Of a stretch of 43,374 nucleotides of DNA, positions 16,679-27,200 are shown in pieces. Both the position numbers and the translations under genes were made by a program. The stretch's first letter is position 1. Each line of letters begins with the position of its first letter. Location: contig JARKQY010000034.1 in NCBI GenBank assembly GCA_029974635.1, positions 1 to 43,374 of the forward strand. The letters are read 5' to 3'. The notes under the pieces were generated by a model. It searched no databases, was not told the DNA's origin, and saw only the letters and a program-made list of their open reading frames with translations. Source of the stretch: Bacillota bacterium. Its GTDB lineage: Bacteria > Bacillota > UBA4882 > UBA8346.

Positions 16679-17518
16679 TCATTTTTTGTCTCCAGGGAAG
16701 TCGGTAGTGTTGGTAGCTGTTCCCCAGCCTTGATTTAGATCATGATTAGGATTCTCAGGCATTCCCGGCAGAATCAGGCCGCCATCGATCCGTAAAGTAA
16801 TCCCGGTAATATATGAAGCCTTATCGGACGCCAGCCAAACAACGGCATTTCCAATATCTTCGGGAACTCCTACTCTTCCTAAGGGAATTTTATGGCGCAT
16901 GGAATCATAAAACTCCTTAATGAGAGGATGATCCCGGATAACGGTAGCCCCGGGCGCGATGCAATTCACCCTGATATTATGCGGAGCATATTTCAGGGCC
17001 AGCGATTCGGTAGCTCTATTCATGGCTGCCTTTAGACCCCCGTATACGGCATCTTCGGGATAAGCCCTTTGACCCCGGGAAGAAGTAATATTGATGATGT
17101 TACCGCCGCTATTCCGAGCGATCATGTGTTTTGCCGCAGCCGCGGCCGCTAGGAAATACCCCCGGAAATCGATATTGATTAACAGATTGAGTTTGGCGAT
17201 ATCATCCCCCAAATCCCGTTCGAACAACGTGATCCCGGCATTGTTTACTAAAACATCGATCCGGTCCAAGGCATTCACTGCATCGCCCACCAAACGCCCG
17301 GGAGTTTCCGCTTCGGACATGTCGGCTTGAAACACAAAACACTGTTGCTGATACTCAGTTTCAATGATGTGAGCGACTTGCTCGGCTTCTGCTTTTTGCG
17401 TCGAATAGGAAATTGCCAGATCATAACCTTCCTGGGCCATTACGAATGCGATTCCCCTGCCTATCCCCCTGCTGGCGCCGGTAACCAATGCTTTTTTACC
17501 CGTACCCAATTTCTCCAT
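16679..17518 (-). CDS. Short-chain dehydrogenase/reductase
   Basis: A classical SDR of 279 residues with the NAD(P)-binding TGASRGIG near the N-terminus, NNAG (VLVNNAGITLF), the active-site Ser (ITSSRGQRA), and YGGLK as the YxxxK pair. The C-terminal GGLILPG is usual for the FabG/glucose dehydrogenase-like group. The substrate cannot be read directly. Its position between a UlaG-like hydrolase and a mannonate dehydratase suggests a sugar or sugar-acid dehydrogenase. Several in-frame ATGs exist (17533, 17524, 17518); 17518 has GGAG 9 bases ahead. It starts 52 bases after the end of the hydrolase gene. Confidence 0.85.
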   Translation of the reverse strand: MEKLGTGKKALVTGASRGIGRGIAFVMAQEGYDLAISYSTQKAEAEQVAHIIETEYQQQCFVFQADMSEAETPGRLVGDAVNALDRIDVLVNNAGITLFERDLGDDIAKLNLLINIDFRGYFLAAAAAAKHMIARNSGGNIINITSSRGQRAYPEDAVYGGLKAAMNRATESLALKYAPHNIRVNCIAPGATVIRDHPLIKEFYDSMRHKIPLGRVGVPEDIGNAVVWLASDKASYITGITLRIDGGLILPGMPENPNHDLNQGWGTATNTTDFPGDKK

Positions 17519-17570
17519 CACCATCAGCTCCATTTATTTATCAATTTAATCAATCGACGCCGGGTATCCG

Positions 17571-18281
17571 TCAAATCAGTATCTCTGCAATGGAAACAAA
17601 CCGGTTGAATTCAAATTCAAAATATTTAATACCGCTCCCGGATAAGGACTGTTTGAAATCCCCCGGATCAGCGGTATTTTCCAAAAACATTCCATAGTGG
17701 CAAGGGCAGGCTGTCTTGACGCCCAATTGCCGGGCAAGTGCCGCGGCCTCTTGGTGATTCATATTACCAAGCTTACCGTTGATGCAGCATATTAAGATAT
17801 CGGGATGATACTGTTGAGCTTCGAGGAGTTTATCATCATAACAGCTATCCCCAACTAAGTAGATTGTTATTCCGGAATATCGAACGACAACTCCGATACT
17901 GTCAGAAGTATGAGCGGCATACGTTCCGAAAATATCAGCATCCTCCAGTTTGATGGAATCTCCCCGGTTCAACAATTGTAGCCGGTTTTCCGGTATTTGC
18001 AGCTTGAGAAAATGTTGCCGGCAACTGCTGGGGCCTGCATATGTCAGTGATTGATAATCAGTGTACTTAATAGTTTCGTCATCCAGATGATCCAGGTGAT
18101 CATGAGTGCAAATGATGATCTCGCTTTTCAAATCCCGGGGAGCCACCGGCACCGGCAGTATTCTGGCAAAACCATCTAATTCTTTGACGGAATCCGATAG
18201 ATACGGATCAACACATAAAGATGTATTTCCTAACTGAAAGATAAAGCCGCCTTGTCCCAGCCAAACTAATTTATAATCCAT
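17571..18281 (-). CDS. MBL-fold hydrolase, UlaG-like
   Basis: A 236-residue metallo-beta-lactamase-fold protein with HDHLDH (H60, H62, D64, H65). Later metal ligands are AAHTSD, LVGDSCYDD and CHYGMF. The layout matches UlaG-type lactonases (L-ascorbate 6-phosphate lactonase) and related hydrolases. No ascorbate phosphotransferase genes are near, so a sugar lactone substrate in the neighbouring hexuronate-type pathway is an inference. ATG at 18281 has GGAGAG 5 bases upstream. It is upstream of the SDR and likely heads this small operon. Confidence 0.85.
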   Translation of the reverse strand: MDYKLVWLGQGGFIFQLGNTSLCVDPYLSDSVKELDGFARILPVPVAPRDLKSEIIICTHDHLDHLDDETIKYTDYQSLTYAGPSSCRQHFLKLQIPENRLQLLNRGDSIKLEDADIFGTYAAHTSDSIGVVVRYSGITIYLVGDSCYDDKLLEAQQYHPDILICCINGKLGNMNHQEAAALARQLGVKTACPCHYGMFLENTADPGDFKQSLSGSGIKYFEFEFNRFVSIAEILI

Positions 18282-18405
18282 AGGTGCTCTCCAATGAAGT
18301 TTTTTAGGCCGGATTCAAAAAATGAAATACATTTAAAAGATAACACTCAGCTATTCTTTATTATTCGTTGAATTCAAAAATCTTCCTTCCACCCGCCACA
18401 TTTTT

Positions 18406-19767
18406 TTAAGTGGGGACATCCACATCTTCGGTATATTTAGCCTTCACCAATGACATATCCCGCCATACTCCGCTTCGCCAGCGCAGCATCATGATGATTC
18501 CCCGGACCCACTCATCCGCTACAAAAGCAAGCCATATACCGGGTAAGCCCAATTTATAGACAATTCCCAGAATATAACAAAGAGGCACACTAATAAGCCA
18601 CATCGATAAAATACCCATAAACACGGGATATCTTACATCCCCCGCGCCGCGAAGCGCATTTCCAATTACCAGATTAAAAGCCCGTCCGGGTTCAAGTAAA
18701 ACGGTAATTAAAAGCAAAGTAATGCCAACTTGAATAATAGCGGGATCACGTGTAAATATCCCCAATAACGGTTTGCCAAGAATAAACATCATGATGGCAC
18801 AAGCGGTATCCGCCGTGATGGCAATCGTTAAACTGCGTATCGCCCGTTTATAGGCGTCCTGCATTCGGTTTAACCCCACCAGGTGGCCTATTAAAATCAT
18901 GGAAGCCTGACCGATGGCCAAACCCAGCATCCATACAATAAACATCATGTTTTGAATGTAGGTCTTGGCATTTAAAGCATATGTTCCCAACATTGCAATG
19001 ATATAAGTCGTTGCCATTTGGGAACCGTTGTAGGAAAGAAATTCACCGGCAGATGGTATCCCGATTTTGATGATGTCTCTCAAGATCTTTTTCGGAAAAT
19101 ACCAGAGATCTTTCAAGGTAAATTTGATATCGACCCAATGAAAGAACTGGATAGCCATGGTAATCACGCCAATGATTTGACTAATCACCACCACCACCGA
19201 TATGCCTACCACTCCTAACGCCGGAAGTCCAAAAGGCCGAAAGATAACCAGATAATTCCCAATTAGGTTCAATACATTCATTTCAACGGCGACATACATG
19301 GGAAACTTTGCATGACCGTAACTCCGGGCAATCCCCGACATGGTAGCCATTATGGCCTGGGTGAAAGAAGCACCGCCGACAATTACCAAGTAAACTAAAG
19401 CATAACCCATTAAATCACCGGGAATATGCATAATATTCAGTATTCCATTGGCGAAGACCGCCAGTAATAAACTTAAGCCAAGACCGAAGATGAGATTGGC
19501 GGATAAAGCGACTTTGGCAACCTGGGCGGCGGTTTCTTTCTGGCCGGAACCCAGGTATTGATTGACAATAATCGCGGAGCCATAACCAATCACACCATAT
19601 AACATGACAACCATGGCAATCACTTGATTGGAAACCCCGACTGCTCCCACGGCGTTGTCCGAATACTGGCTCAACATAAATATATTAACAATACCCAGCA
19701 TTTGGCGGAGAAAACTCTCGATAAACATAGGTAATGCAAGGGACCGTAGCGTCATTTTCGGATTCAT
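18406..19767 (-). CDS. MATE family multidrug efflux transporter
   Basis: A 453-residue membrane protein with about 12 hydrophobic segments and the MATE-type N-terminus (LALPMFIESFLRQMLGIVNIFMLS). MATE proteins export cationic compounds, driven by Na+ or H+. GIGYGSAIIVNQYLGSGQ and the conserved IGNALRGAGDVRYP after the tenth segment fit the DinF/NorM superfamily. ATG at 19767 has AAGGAAG about 9 bases upstream. It is on the same strand as its neighbours, but the 124-base gaps on both sides leave co-transcription open. Substrate unknown. Confidence 0.88.
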   Translation of the reverse strand: MNPKMTLRSLALPMFIESFLRQMLGIVNIFMLSQYSDNAVGAVGVSNQVIAMVVMLYGVIGYGSAIIVNQYLGSGQKETAAQVAKVALSANLIFGLGLSLLLAVFANGILNIMHIPGDLMGYALVYLVIVGGASFTQAIMATMSGIARSYGHAKFPMYVAVEMNVLNLIGNYLVIFRPFGLPALGVVGISVVVVISQIIGVITMAIQFFHWVDIKFTLKDLWYFPKKILRDIIKIGIPSAGEFLSYNGSQMATTYIIAMLGTYALNAKTYIQNMMFIVWMLGLAIGQASMILIGHLVGLNRMQDAYKRAIRSLTIAITADTACAIMMFILGKPLLGIFTRDPAIIQVGITLLLITVLLEPGRAFNLVIGNALRGAGDVRYPVFMGILSMWLISVPLCYILGIVYKLGLPGIWLAFVADEWVRGIIMMLRWRSGVWRDMSLVKAKYTEDVDVPT

Positions 19768-19891
19768 CGCAGGTTACTTCCTTCTCAAAGGCCTATTTTT
19801 GGCAAAAAGGTGGTATGATTTCGTAAACAATCTTGTAACGCATGTCACTTATTGGTGGATTGTGCGGCTCATATTTATTATTGAATGAAAC

Positions 19892-21151
19892 TTATTTCGT
19901 TTCAACAACCGGACTCGATTTTATGATACGAAGCAACATCGAACCCACAGCCCCGCTGCAAGCGATAACAGCCGCCAATATAAATACTGGCGAAAAGGAA
20001 TTGACGGTATCGGCAATTTTCCCCGCTACCAATGGACCTAATGCCTGTCCGATTCCAAAAAACAATGTAATAAATCCCAAACCCGCCGGTGCTAAATCAG
20101 CTCCCAGCAAATCACCGCAAATAGCGGCCATGATCGCCGGGATGCTCCAGGCGGTAAGTCCGTAGAGAACAGCCGATAGAGTTAACGGAATCGTGGAATG
20201 ATCAATGGCGAAAAGAGCAAAGGCTACGGTATGAATCAGATACAAAACGATCAGCGTATTCTTGCGGCCAATGACATCCGATAAAGCGCCCCAAATAATT
20301 CCGCACGCCAAACTGAACCAACCCATGGTCATAAAAAGGTTCCCGGCGGCTGCCTGGGTGTATCCCGCCGCACCGGCGATTAAGTGCTTCACAAAAAACG
20401 TCATATAGATAATATACGAAAAGCCAAATGCCATATAAACCAATCCCAGGCTCCACACCGGACCGGACCAATATACCCGCCGCCATTGGAGTTTTTGAAG
20501 TTGCGGGAGCGGGGCGGTATTCATCCCGTCCCTTCCGGCGGGATTCAGTTTCATGTCAGCCGGAGAATTTCGTAAAAATAGAAATGAACCGACAGCCAGT
20601 AACAAAGTTATCGCTCCGTAGATGAACCAGCAATTGCGCCAGGCTGCTTCCCCATATGTATATAAAATCCGGGGTACAATAATGCCGGTGAAAATTAAAG
20701 CAATGGATGAACCGGATACGGCAATTCCAGACGCCAATCCGCGCTGTTTCTTGGTAAACCAAGCAGCCCAAAGCCCCATCACTGCAATATTTCCGGCTCC
20801 GCTGCCAATGCCGGTCAATCCGCGCCAAATAGCCACCGGCAGAAATCCTTGGGCCCAACCGGTAAAAATCATCCCGGCACCAGCCAAAACCAGACCCAGC
20901 GAAGCAATCGACCTGGCACCGTACCGGGAGGCCAATGCGCCGCCAATCAGTGACAGCGCCAAATAACCGGCCAAATTCACCGTAGCCAGTAATCCAGCTT
21001 GTGAGTTATCCATTTCCAAAGCCTGTTGCATGGCCGGAAGCACCATGGTATATCCAAAACGGGCCAACCCAAGGGCGCCGAAAACAGCAAGAGTTCCCAT
21101 TGCCAGCACAATCCAACCATAGTGAAACCGAGGCGTTCTCTCACTTCTCAT
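19892..21151 (-). CDS. MFS transporter (oxalate/formate- or MCT-like)
   Basis: A 419-residue major facilitator with about 12 membrane segments. RFHYGWIVLAMGTLAVFGALG at the N-terminus, GGALASRYGARS between segments 2 and 3, and the long loop in the middle are typical of MFS anion symporters such as oxalate:formate or monocarboxylate-type carriers. The ATG at 21151 has GGGAG about 10 bases upstream. A longer reading frame would begin at 21226 but would overlap the end of folD by 35 bases. It follows folD by 40 bases and may be co-transcribed. Substrate unknown; an organic acid is plausible. Confidence 0.82.
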   Translation of the reverse strand: MRSERTPRFHYGWIVLAMGTLAVFGALGLARFGYTMVLPAMQQALEMDNSQAGLLATVNLAGYLALSLIGGALASRYGARSIASLGLVLAGAGMIFTGWAQGFLPVAIWRGLTGIGSGAGNIAVMGLWAAWFTKKQRGLASGIAVSGSSIALIFTGIIVPRILYTYGEAAWRNCWFIYGAITLLLAVGSFLFLRNSPADMKLNPAGRDGMNTAPLPQLQKLQWRRVYWSGPVWSLGLVYMAFGFSYIIYMTFFVKHLIAGAAGYTQAAAGNLFMTMGWFSLACGIIWGALSDVIGRKNTLIVLYLIHTVAFALFAIDHSTIPLTLSAVLYGLTAWSIPAIMAAICGDLLGADLAPAGLGFITLFFGIGQALGPLVAGKIADTVNSFSPVFILAAVIACSGAVGSMLLRIIKSSPVVETK

Positions 21152-21191
21152 TATTTGGCTTCTCCCGTCCCGCCATAATATGATTTTCCAT

Positions 21192-22043
21192 TTAGTTAAG
21201 CCGGTATTTCCTTTCGGCGGCTTCAACGGTTTGCCGTATCAAACTGCTGATAGTCATGGGCCCGATTCCGCCGGGTACCGGAGTATAGGCGGAGCATTTC
21301 GGGACGGAATTCTCCAAATCAATATCCCCCACATTGCCTGGATTATAGCCCGCGTCCACCAACACCACTCCTTCTCTCAGCCAATCTCCTTGAATGAATC
21401 TCGGTTTGCCGACGGCGCCGATTAAGATATCGGCTCGCTGGATGATAGCCGCTAAATTCCGGGTCTTGGAATGGCAGATGGTAACCGTGGCATTTTCATT
21501 CAACAGCATCATTGCCGCCGGCTTGCCCAAAATAGGGCTGCGGCCTACTACCACTACTTCCTTCCCCTCAATCTCAATCCGGTAATGCTTCAAAACCGTA
21601 AGAATAGCAAGAGGGGTGGCGCTTTTAAAGGATTCCAGCTTCATGGCCATATTGCCGAAACTATGAGTGTTTACCCCATCCACATCTTTATCAATGGCAA
21701 TGGTATTAAAGCAGGACTGCTCATCTATATGGCCGGGAACCGGATGCTGCAGCAGGATGCCGTGGACCCGTTCATTCCGGTTCAACTCGGTTATTTTGGC
21801 AATAACAGCTTCCGTGGTTGCATTGCCCGGTAATTCGATTTTTAAAGAATCAATGCCGACTCTTTGACAGGCGTTCCCTTTCATTTTCACATAGGTAACC
21901 GAAGCGGGATCATCCCCTACCAAGATAGTGGCCAATATCGGAGTGACTTGCGCGGCCGCTTTGATTTTCTCCACCCGCGTTTTCAAATCCGCTTCAATTT
22001 GTTTGGCCAGAGTTTTGCCATCCAAAACCAGTGGGTTGTTCAT
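21192..22043 (-). CDS. folD: Methylene-THF dehydrogenase/methenyl-THF cyclohydrolase
   Basis: Bifunctional enzyme interconverting 5,10-methylene-, 5,10-methenyl- and 10-formyl-THF with NADP. The 283-residue protein has the substrate site YVKMK (Y51, K55), [16 protein letters not shown], the Rossmann motif [14 protein letters not shown] and the C-terminal [11 protein letters not shown]. The usual PCTP segment reads SATPLAIL here, as in some Bacillota FolD paralogues; the catalytic lysine is intact. ATG at 22043 has AAAGGTG 8 bases upstream. It is in a minus-strand operon after the rhomboid-like gene and aroK. Confidence 0.93.
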   Translation of the reverse strand: MNNPLVLDGKTLAKQIEADLKTRVEKIKAAAQVTPILATILVGDDPASVTYVKMKGNACQRVGIDSLKIELPGNATTEAVIAKITELNRNERVHGILLQHPVPGHIDEQSCFNTIAIDKDVDGVNTHSFGNMAMKLESFKSATPLAILTVLKHYRIEIEGKEVVVVGRSPILGKPAAMMLLNENATVTICHSKTRNLAAIIQRADILIGAVGKPRFIQGDWLREGVVLVDAGYNPGNVGDIDLENSVPKCSAYTPVPGGIGPMTISSLIRQTVEAAERKYRLN

Positions 22044-22094
22044 CCAATTTTCACCTTTCTTATCTGTAATTTTGCATATATGGACTGCTGATCT

Positions 22095-22598
22095 TTACTT
22101 GGTTGCATTATTAACAATTTTCGTTACTACATCCTCAATGGTGGCGCCGGAACAGTCGATGATGATATCGGCATATTTCCGGTATAGAATAATTCGTTCA
22201 TTATAAATATCGATTAACTGTTGGTCTTTTTCTTTGACGATACCACGGCTGGACATGTTATGAATCCGCTGCCGGAGTTCGTTGAATTTGAGTTCCAAAT
22301 AATAAATCAAACCGTTTCTTTTTAAATGAAGGACTGCGTCGTGATGATAAACTACACTCCCTCCGGTGGCAATAACACTGTTTTCGACTTGAAGTCCGCG
22401 GACAATTCCGGCTTCAATTTCCAGAAACCGTTTTACGCCATCCGTATCAAGAATAGTTTGTAATAATCGTCCTTTTTGTTCCTGAATGAGCAAATCGGTA
22501 TCCACAAAAGACATTCCTAACGTTTTCGCCAGCAAAACTCCCACCGTACTTTTGCCTGCGCCCGGCATTCCAATTAAGACAATATTTTGCTGATTCAT
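22095..22598 (-). CDS. aroK: Shikimate kinase
   Basis: Phosphorylates shikimate at O3 in the chorismate pathway. The 167-residue product has the P-loop GMPGAGKST (10-18), DTDLLIQEQ as the Asp motif, RFLEIEAGIV for the RxxE motif, and ATGGSVVYH for the Gly-rich segment. The lid is divergent (MSSRGIVKE), and overall length is normal. The ATG at 22598 has no good ribosome site close by. It lies 9 bases after the stop of the rhomboid-like gene, so translation is probably coupled to it. Confidence 0.9.
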   Translation of the reverse strand: MNQQNIVLIGMPGAGKSTVGVLLAKTLGMSFVDTDLLIQEQKGRLLQTILDTDGVKRFLEIEAGIVRGLQVENSVIATGGSVVYHHDAVLHLKRNGLIYYLELKFNELRQRIHNMSSRGIVKEKDQQLIDIYNERIILYRKYADIIIDCSGATIEDVVTKIVNNATK

Positions 22599-22607
22599 TT
22601 TCGGGGA

Positions 22608-23399
22608 TCAATTCCTCTTTACATGATTATGCTGCAATATATGTTTAGTACAATACTCATAATCTCCATCGCACTCCTTACAGTAGGAGAAATCCATTCT
22701 CGGGTCCTTTTTTTCGGTGATGCCGCAGACTTCACATTTATGGATCGGATTTGAGCGGTTGATTTCGTTAAAAAACCGCCTCCGGTTATAATTTACCTGC
22801 CGTTTTAATTGGATACGCCGCAGGATATCGCCGCCAAAAAACAAAAAATAGTTGACTATCGAGGCTAGGGTCGCAACTTGATCAGTCAATGTGCCGAAAA
22901 CAATGGTATATATGATGATTACCCAGTAAACCCAAGCTAAATATTTAATTTTAACAGGCAGGATAAAAAAGAGCCGGATTTCAAAATTGGGAAACAAAAA
23001 CGCGAAAGCTAAAAAGAGAGATAGGTTTAAAAATATCCCGCTGGCTCCCCCTGCGATAAATGCAGCGACAATCGTTGCCAACATCCCGGTAAAGTAATAG
23101 AGGTTAAATTTAAAACTACCCCATTCTTCTTCCAAACTGACTCCGATCAAATAATAGAAATATAACACAAATAAAATAAATATCGGGGAAAATGATGGCG
23201 GAATAAAAATAAAGCTGATAAGTCTCCATACTTGCCCTTGAAGGACTAGACCCGGATCGAGCCGTAACAGATTTAGGATTTCAAACTGATTTGTCAGCAT
23301 TAACAAAAAGACCAGGAAGTTTAAACTCAGAATGTAAATCATCAACCGTTTAATGGCGTACTTGCCCAGTTTCCGTTCCAAATGGTTTAGCCAATTCAT
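22608..23399 (-). CDS. Rhomboid-fold membrane protein with C-terminal zinc ribbon, likely inactive
   Basis: A 263-residue protein with about six membrane segments, rhomboid-like topology and a GASG motif (GGASGIFLNLSLF, active-site serine position). The last segment (DQVATLASIVNYFLFFGG) has no His where the catalytic histidine of rhomboid proteases is expected, so proteolysis is unlikely. The cytoplasmic tail carries a cysteine-rich ribbon (CEVCG, then CKEC after about 15 residues, and CTKHILQHNH). This suggests a zinc-binding adaptor. ATG at 23399 follows AGGG at 8 bases. It heads the operon with aroK and folD, an unusual partner for them. Confidence 0.75.
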   Translation of the reverse strand: MNWLNHLERKLGKYAIKRLMIYILSLNFLVFLLMLTNQFEILNLLRLDPGLVLQGQVWRLISFIFIPPSFSPIFILFVLYFYYLIGVSLEEEWGSFKFNLYYFTGMLATIVAAFIAGGASGIFLNLSLFLAFAFLFPNFEIRLFFILPVKIKYLAWVYWVIIIYTIVFGTLTDQVATLASIVNYFLFFGGDILRRIQLKRQVNYNRRRFFNEINRSNPIHKCEVCGITEKKDPRMDFSYCKECDGDYEYCTKHILQHNHVKRN

Positions 23400-23402
23400 C
23401 AA

Positions 23403-24293
23403 CTTATCCCTCTCATTATGTTTTTATTTATTAATTTTCCTTTTGCTACACGTTTCATTTCGGACTATACAAACAGATTCAACCTCTCTGTAACTTCTGG
23501 TAGTAATTCATTGGCAATATCGCTTTTCCCTGCCGGATATTAAGATAATTTTAGGGATTTTCTCAAGTTCCGGCTGTCTCTATTTAAAATTACTTTAGGA
23601 TTCTGTCCAAGTAACATTTTTTTGTGGCATAGAATCAGAATATTTTATATTAGATCGTATTGCTATATACTAAATATGCTCCGAAAACTATTACCCGCAC
23701 AGGCTCCAAGTTTTCATTGTATTAGATATGCTTATCCGTATTTTCCAAATAATAACCAACGGTTGTTTTCAGATAGATCTTTGTAAGAATTGCAAAAAGT
23801 GTCTTTTGACAAGATTTTCATTTAGATTTGTAATATCAAACAACACTTTTTCGAATATTTATTTTTTTTGCATCTGATAATTGACTAATGGTAATCGATA
23901 TATTATACTCTATGATATAGAAATTTAAGAATATATTAAGAAAAATGTAGTATATTATTAATTGGTTTTTTTCATATAGAAAATAAGTTTAATAATTTTT
24001 CTCTCTCCCCTTGATCCATTTTTTATTAAGAATCCAATCTCATTGCCATCATGATAAACCTTTTTACTTACATTTACATCCCTATTATTAAAACACTTTA
24101 TTTCATATTGCAAATAATTGATTTTTACTCACTGCAGGAGTAAAGGAGGTGATGATATCTCGTCATTGCTCTTCTGTTGCAATAAATACAAATTTAGGGA
24201 GATGATGATCTAAAACCAAACTTAATATGCAGAGCTTATAACATTAACTTTTTTAAAAAGTGTTTGCAAGAACAAAGGAAGGGAGAATACCTA
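23403..24293. other. Long AT-rich intergenic region upstream of chitinase
   Basis: No gene longer than about 20 codons was seen in this gap. It holds a candidate promoter (23881-23909), a 9-base inverted repeat (23794-23802 and 23843-23851) around a second promoter-like sequence, and a full-length Shine-Dalgarno-like stretch (24142-24153) with no real gene behind it. The 5' untranslated leader of the chitinase would be about 370 bases. Confidence 0.6.
23881..23909 (+). promoter_or_regulatory. Candidate sigma-A promoter of chitinase gene
   Basis: TTGACT (23881-23886) and TATACT (23904-23909) with a 17-base spacer. It would give a leader of about 375 bases before the chitinase start codon. A weaker TTGACA (23806-23811) with TGTAAT 17 bases on lies upstream. 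Confidence 0.5.
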
Positions 24294-27200
24294 ATGAAAA
24301 TAAAATATAAAATAATGCCTGCGATTTTACTAGTTACCTTAATTGTTACATTTATGATAACCGGTAGTATCACTAGTATTACTCAAGCTTCCGGGTATCA
24401 ATGCGGTACATATTTCCCGAACTGGGGAGTGTATAGTGCGGCTCATCAAAACATGAATGTTAACATGATACCTTGGGACAAGGTTACATTTATCAATCAT
24501 GCGTTTTTTGAAGTCAATTCCAGCTTCCAATTAGCTTCCACCGATGATTGGGCGGATTTTCAAATGACCTTTCCCCATTCCGACAGCTATAGTGTTAGCC
24601 CCCGGCTTGCCGGTCATTTTGGGGAATATCGATATTATAAAAGTCTATACCCGAATACCAAACTCTTGATATCCATCGGCGGCTGGACCCGTGGCCAAAA
24701 TTTTCATGCGATGGCTCTTTCGGCAGGCACCCGTTCGATCTTTATCCAGGGTTGTATTAACTTTTTAAAAACATACCCCTTCGTCGACGGGCTGGATTTC
24801 GATTGGGAATACCCGGGCGTCAACCGGGCTCCGGATCCCAACGACTCATATGATAAAGGTTGTCCCGGCGGACCTGAGGACACCGTCAACTTTACTTCCT
24901 TATTGAGAGAGCTTCGTGAAGCGTATAACAGTAATGGTCTGTCAAATAAATTGATTACAATTGCCGGTCCCGGCGGTTACGATAAAGTCGATCTCCAGCA
25001 ACCCGGAATTTATCATCAATATTTGGACTGGATTAATGTAATGACTTACGATATTCATGGGGCTTGGGAAACGAATACCAACCTTCAGGCGGCACTTTAC
25101 CCGAACCCCAACGATCCTTCTCCAACTTCGCCGGTTGATATTAAGAATAAATATTGTATCGACTATATTATGAAATACTACCTGTCCAAAGGGGTTCCTT
25201 CTCATAAAATAAATTTGGGCATACCTTTCTATTCCCGCGGCTGGAAAAATGTTGGGACTAACGGGATAAACGGGCTGTATGCCACTGCCAACGGAGCTCC
25301 GGTTGGTAATTTGGATAATCCCACCAGCCCCGGCGGACAAAATTCGTATAGCCAGATATTAACTCTGGAGAGTGGCGGCGGTTTTACGAAATACCGGGAT
25401 TCGATTAATAATGAACCATACCTGTACAACGCATCCCAAGGCATCTTCTATACCTATGATGATCCGGCTTCAATTGGGATGAAGTGCGATTATGCCAGAA
25501 GTAATGGTTTCGGCGGTGTTTTTTCCTGGGAAATTTCAACAGACGGGACTGGTTTCCCGTTACAAAATTTATTGTATACTAAGATGTCAGGCGGTCAGCC
25601 GACACCGCCTAGTGGAACTCCGACTCCCGTTACTGTTACTCCGACCCCAGTCAATCCTACTCCGACTCCGGATTCGGTTTATCCGGAATGGAATTCCACT
25701 ACTGTTTATACCGGAGGCCAACGGGTAACTTATCACGGCTATATCTATGAAGCGCAATGGTGGACCCAAGGAGAAAATCCGGAAACCAGTGGTTCCGGCG
25801 TATGGAAAAATCTAGGACCTGTGGATGGGAGTTCAACCCCAACCCCAACTCCGACTCCCGTTACTGTTACTCCTACTCCAATCAATCCTACTCCTACCCC
25901 TACCCCGGATTCGGTTTATCCGGAATGGAATTCCACTACTGTTTATACCGGAGGCCAACGGGTAACTTATCACGGCTATATCTATGAAGCGCAATGGTGG
26001 ACCCAAGGAGAAAATCCGGAGACCAGTGTTTCCGGCGTGTGGAGGAATCTGGGGTCCACGGATGGAAATTCAACCCCAACCCCGACTCCGATTTATGTTA
26101 CTCCGACTCCGGTCAATCCCACTCCTACCCCGGGTTCCGGAATTGTACTCTCCATTAACGGAAATGTATTAAGCTGGACTGATTCCGCTAATGGCAGTGA
26201 TTATCACATTTACAAGAATAACAATTGGCTGGCGTGGACCGGTAACCGCACCTATACCATTAACAGTGCTTCCAATGGGGATGCTTTCTACGTAACCAAC
26301 GGTGGCGGCGTTAAAAGCAATATTGTAGCTTACGGCAATAATTCAGATCCGACGCCTACCCCGATAGTTTCCCCGCCACCGACGACGGGTACACCAGTCC
26401 CGCCGGGTTCAAGAATGTATGTGGGTTATTCAAGCACCTGGAATACAAGCATCTATGATCTGATGACGGCCAATATACCAAATTATTTTACTCACTTAAA
26501 CCTGGCATTCGCAAAACCCAATACCACCTATGTCAAAGGTTCTTATGAATTTGACCAGGCAGTGGCCGGTTTTGAATTTGTTGAAGGAGCGACAACCAAT
26601 AACGGTCAAAAGAAGTTTAGCCAACAACAAGCCCAGGATCTCCGCAATAACATTGCGGCCCTGAAAGCCCGCGGCACTCAGGTTTGGGTTTCAATCGGCG
26701 GTTGGGCGTATAGCCAAGGAAGTGAATGGATTAACTTCAATGCGCCACGGGTGGTTGATCTGGCGCTGGATTTAGGCGCCTCGGGCATTGACGTCGATTG
26801 GGAAGCAAACGGAGCCAGTGTGAATAAACTGGGTCCGGACCAATTCGCAGGCACTAAAGACGGTGAGATTAAAGGCATTATTACCAGTCTATACAATGAA
26901 ATCCGTTCACGGGGAGTGAATCTCGGTATTTCAATTGCCGGCTGGTCTACTGGCGCCTACTATGTAGCAGGCACTCCGTTTGAAGAAGGTAAAGTTCAGT
27001 GGGGATCCCCATTTGGCGGGGTAATGTATCGGGTTGTAAAGGACAATGGCTACATGATTAACTTTATCAATTTAATGTCCTATGATGGCGGTGATTATTA
27101 CGATCCCCGCGAAGGGTACGAGTCCTATCGCGCTATTTACAGCGGCCCCATTAACATGGGAATGGAGATTGCACCGGAAGGTGCGGGAGGCGCCGTATTA

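Noticed and set aside
19880..19905. TGAAAC/GTTTCA hairpin at the MFS stop as a terminator
   Set aside because: The stem is short and no T-run follows on the coding strand.
24246..24260. ACTTTTTTAAAAAGT palindrome upstream of chitinase as a terminator
   Set aside because: It has no GC stem and no T-run after it, and it lies just before a well-supported gene.
25600..26130. CRISPR-like repetition
   Set aside because: The repeats are coding (linker plus CBM duplication), with no spacers of regular size.
25492..26172. Several arginine- and serine-rich frames in the chitinase linker region
   Set aside because: They are frame-shifted readings of the repeated Pro/Thr linker and CBM DNA.
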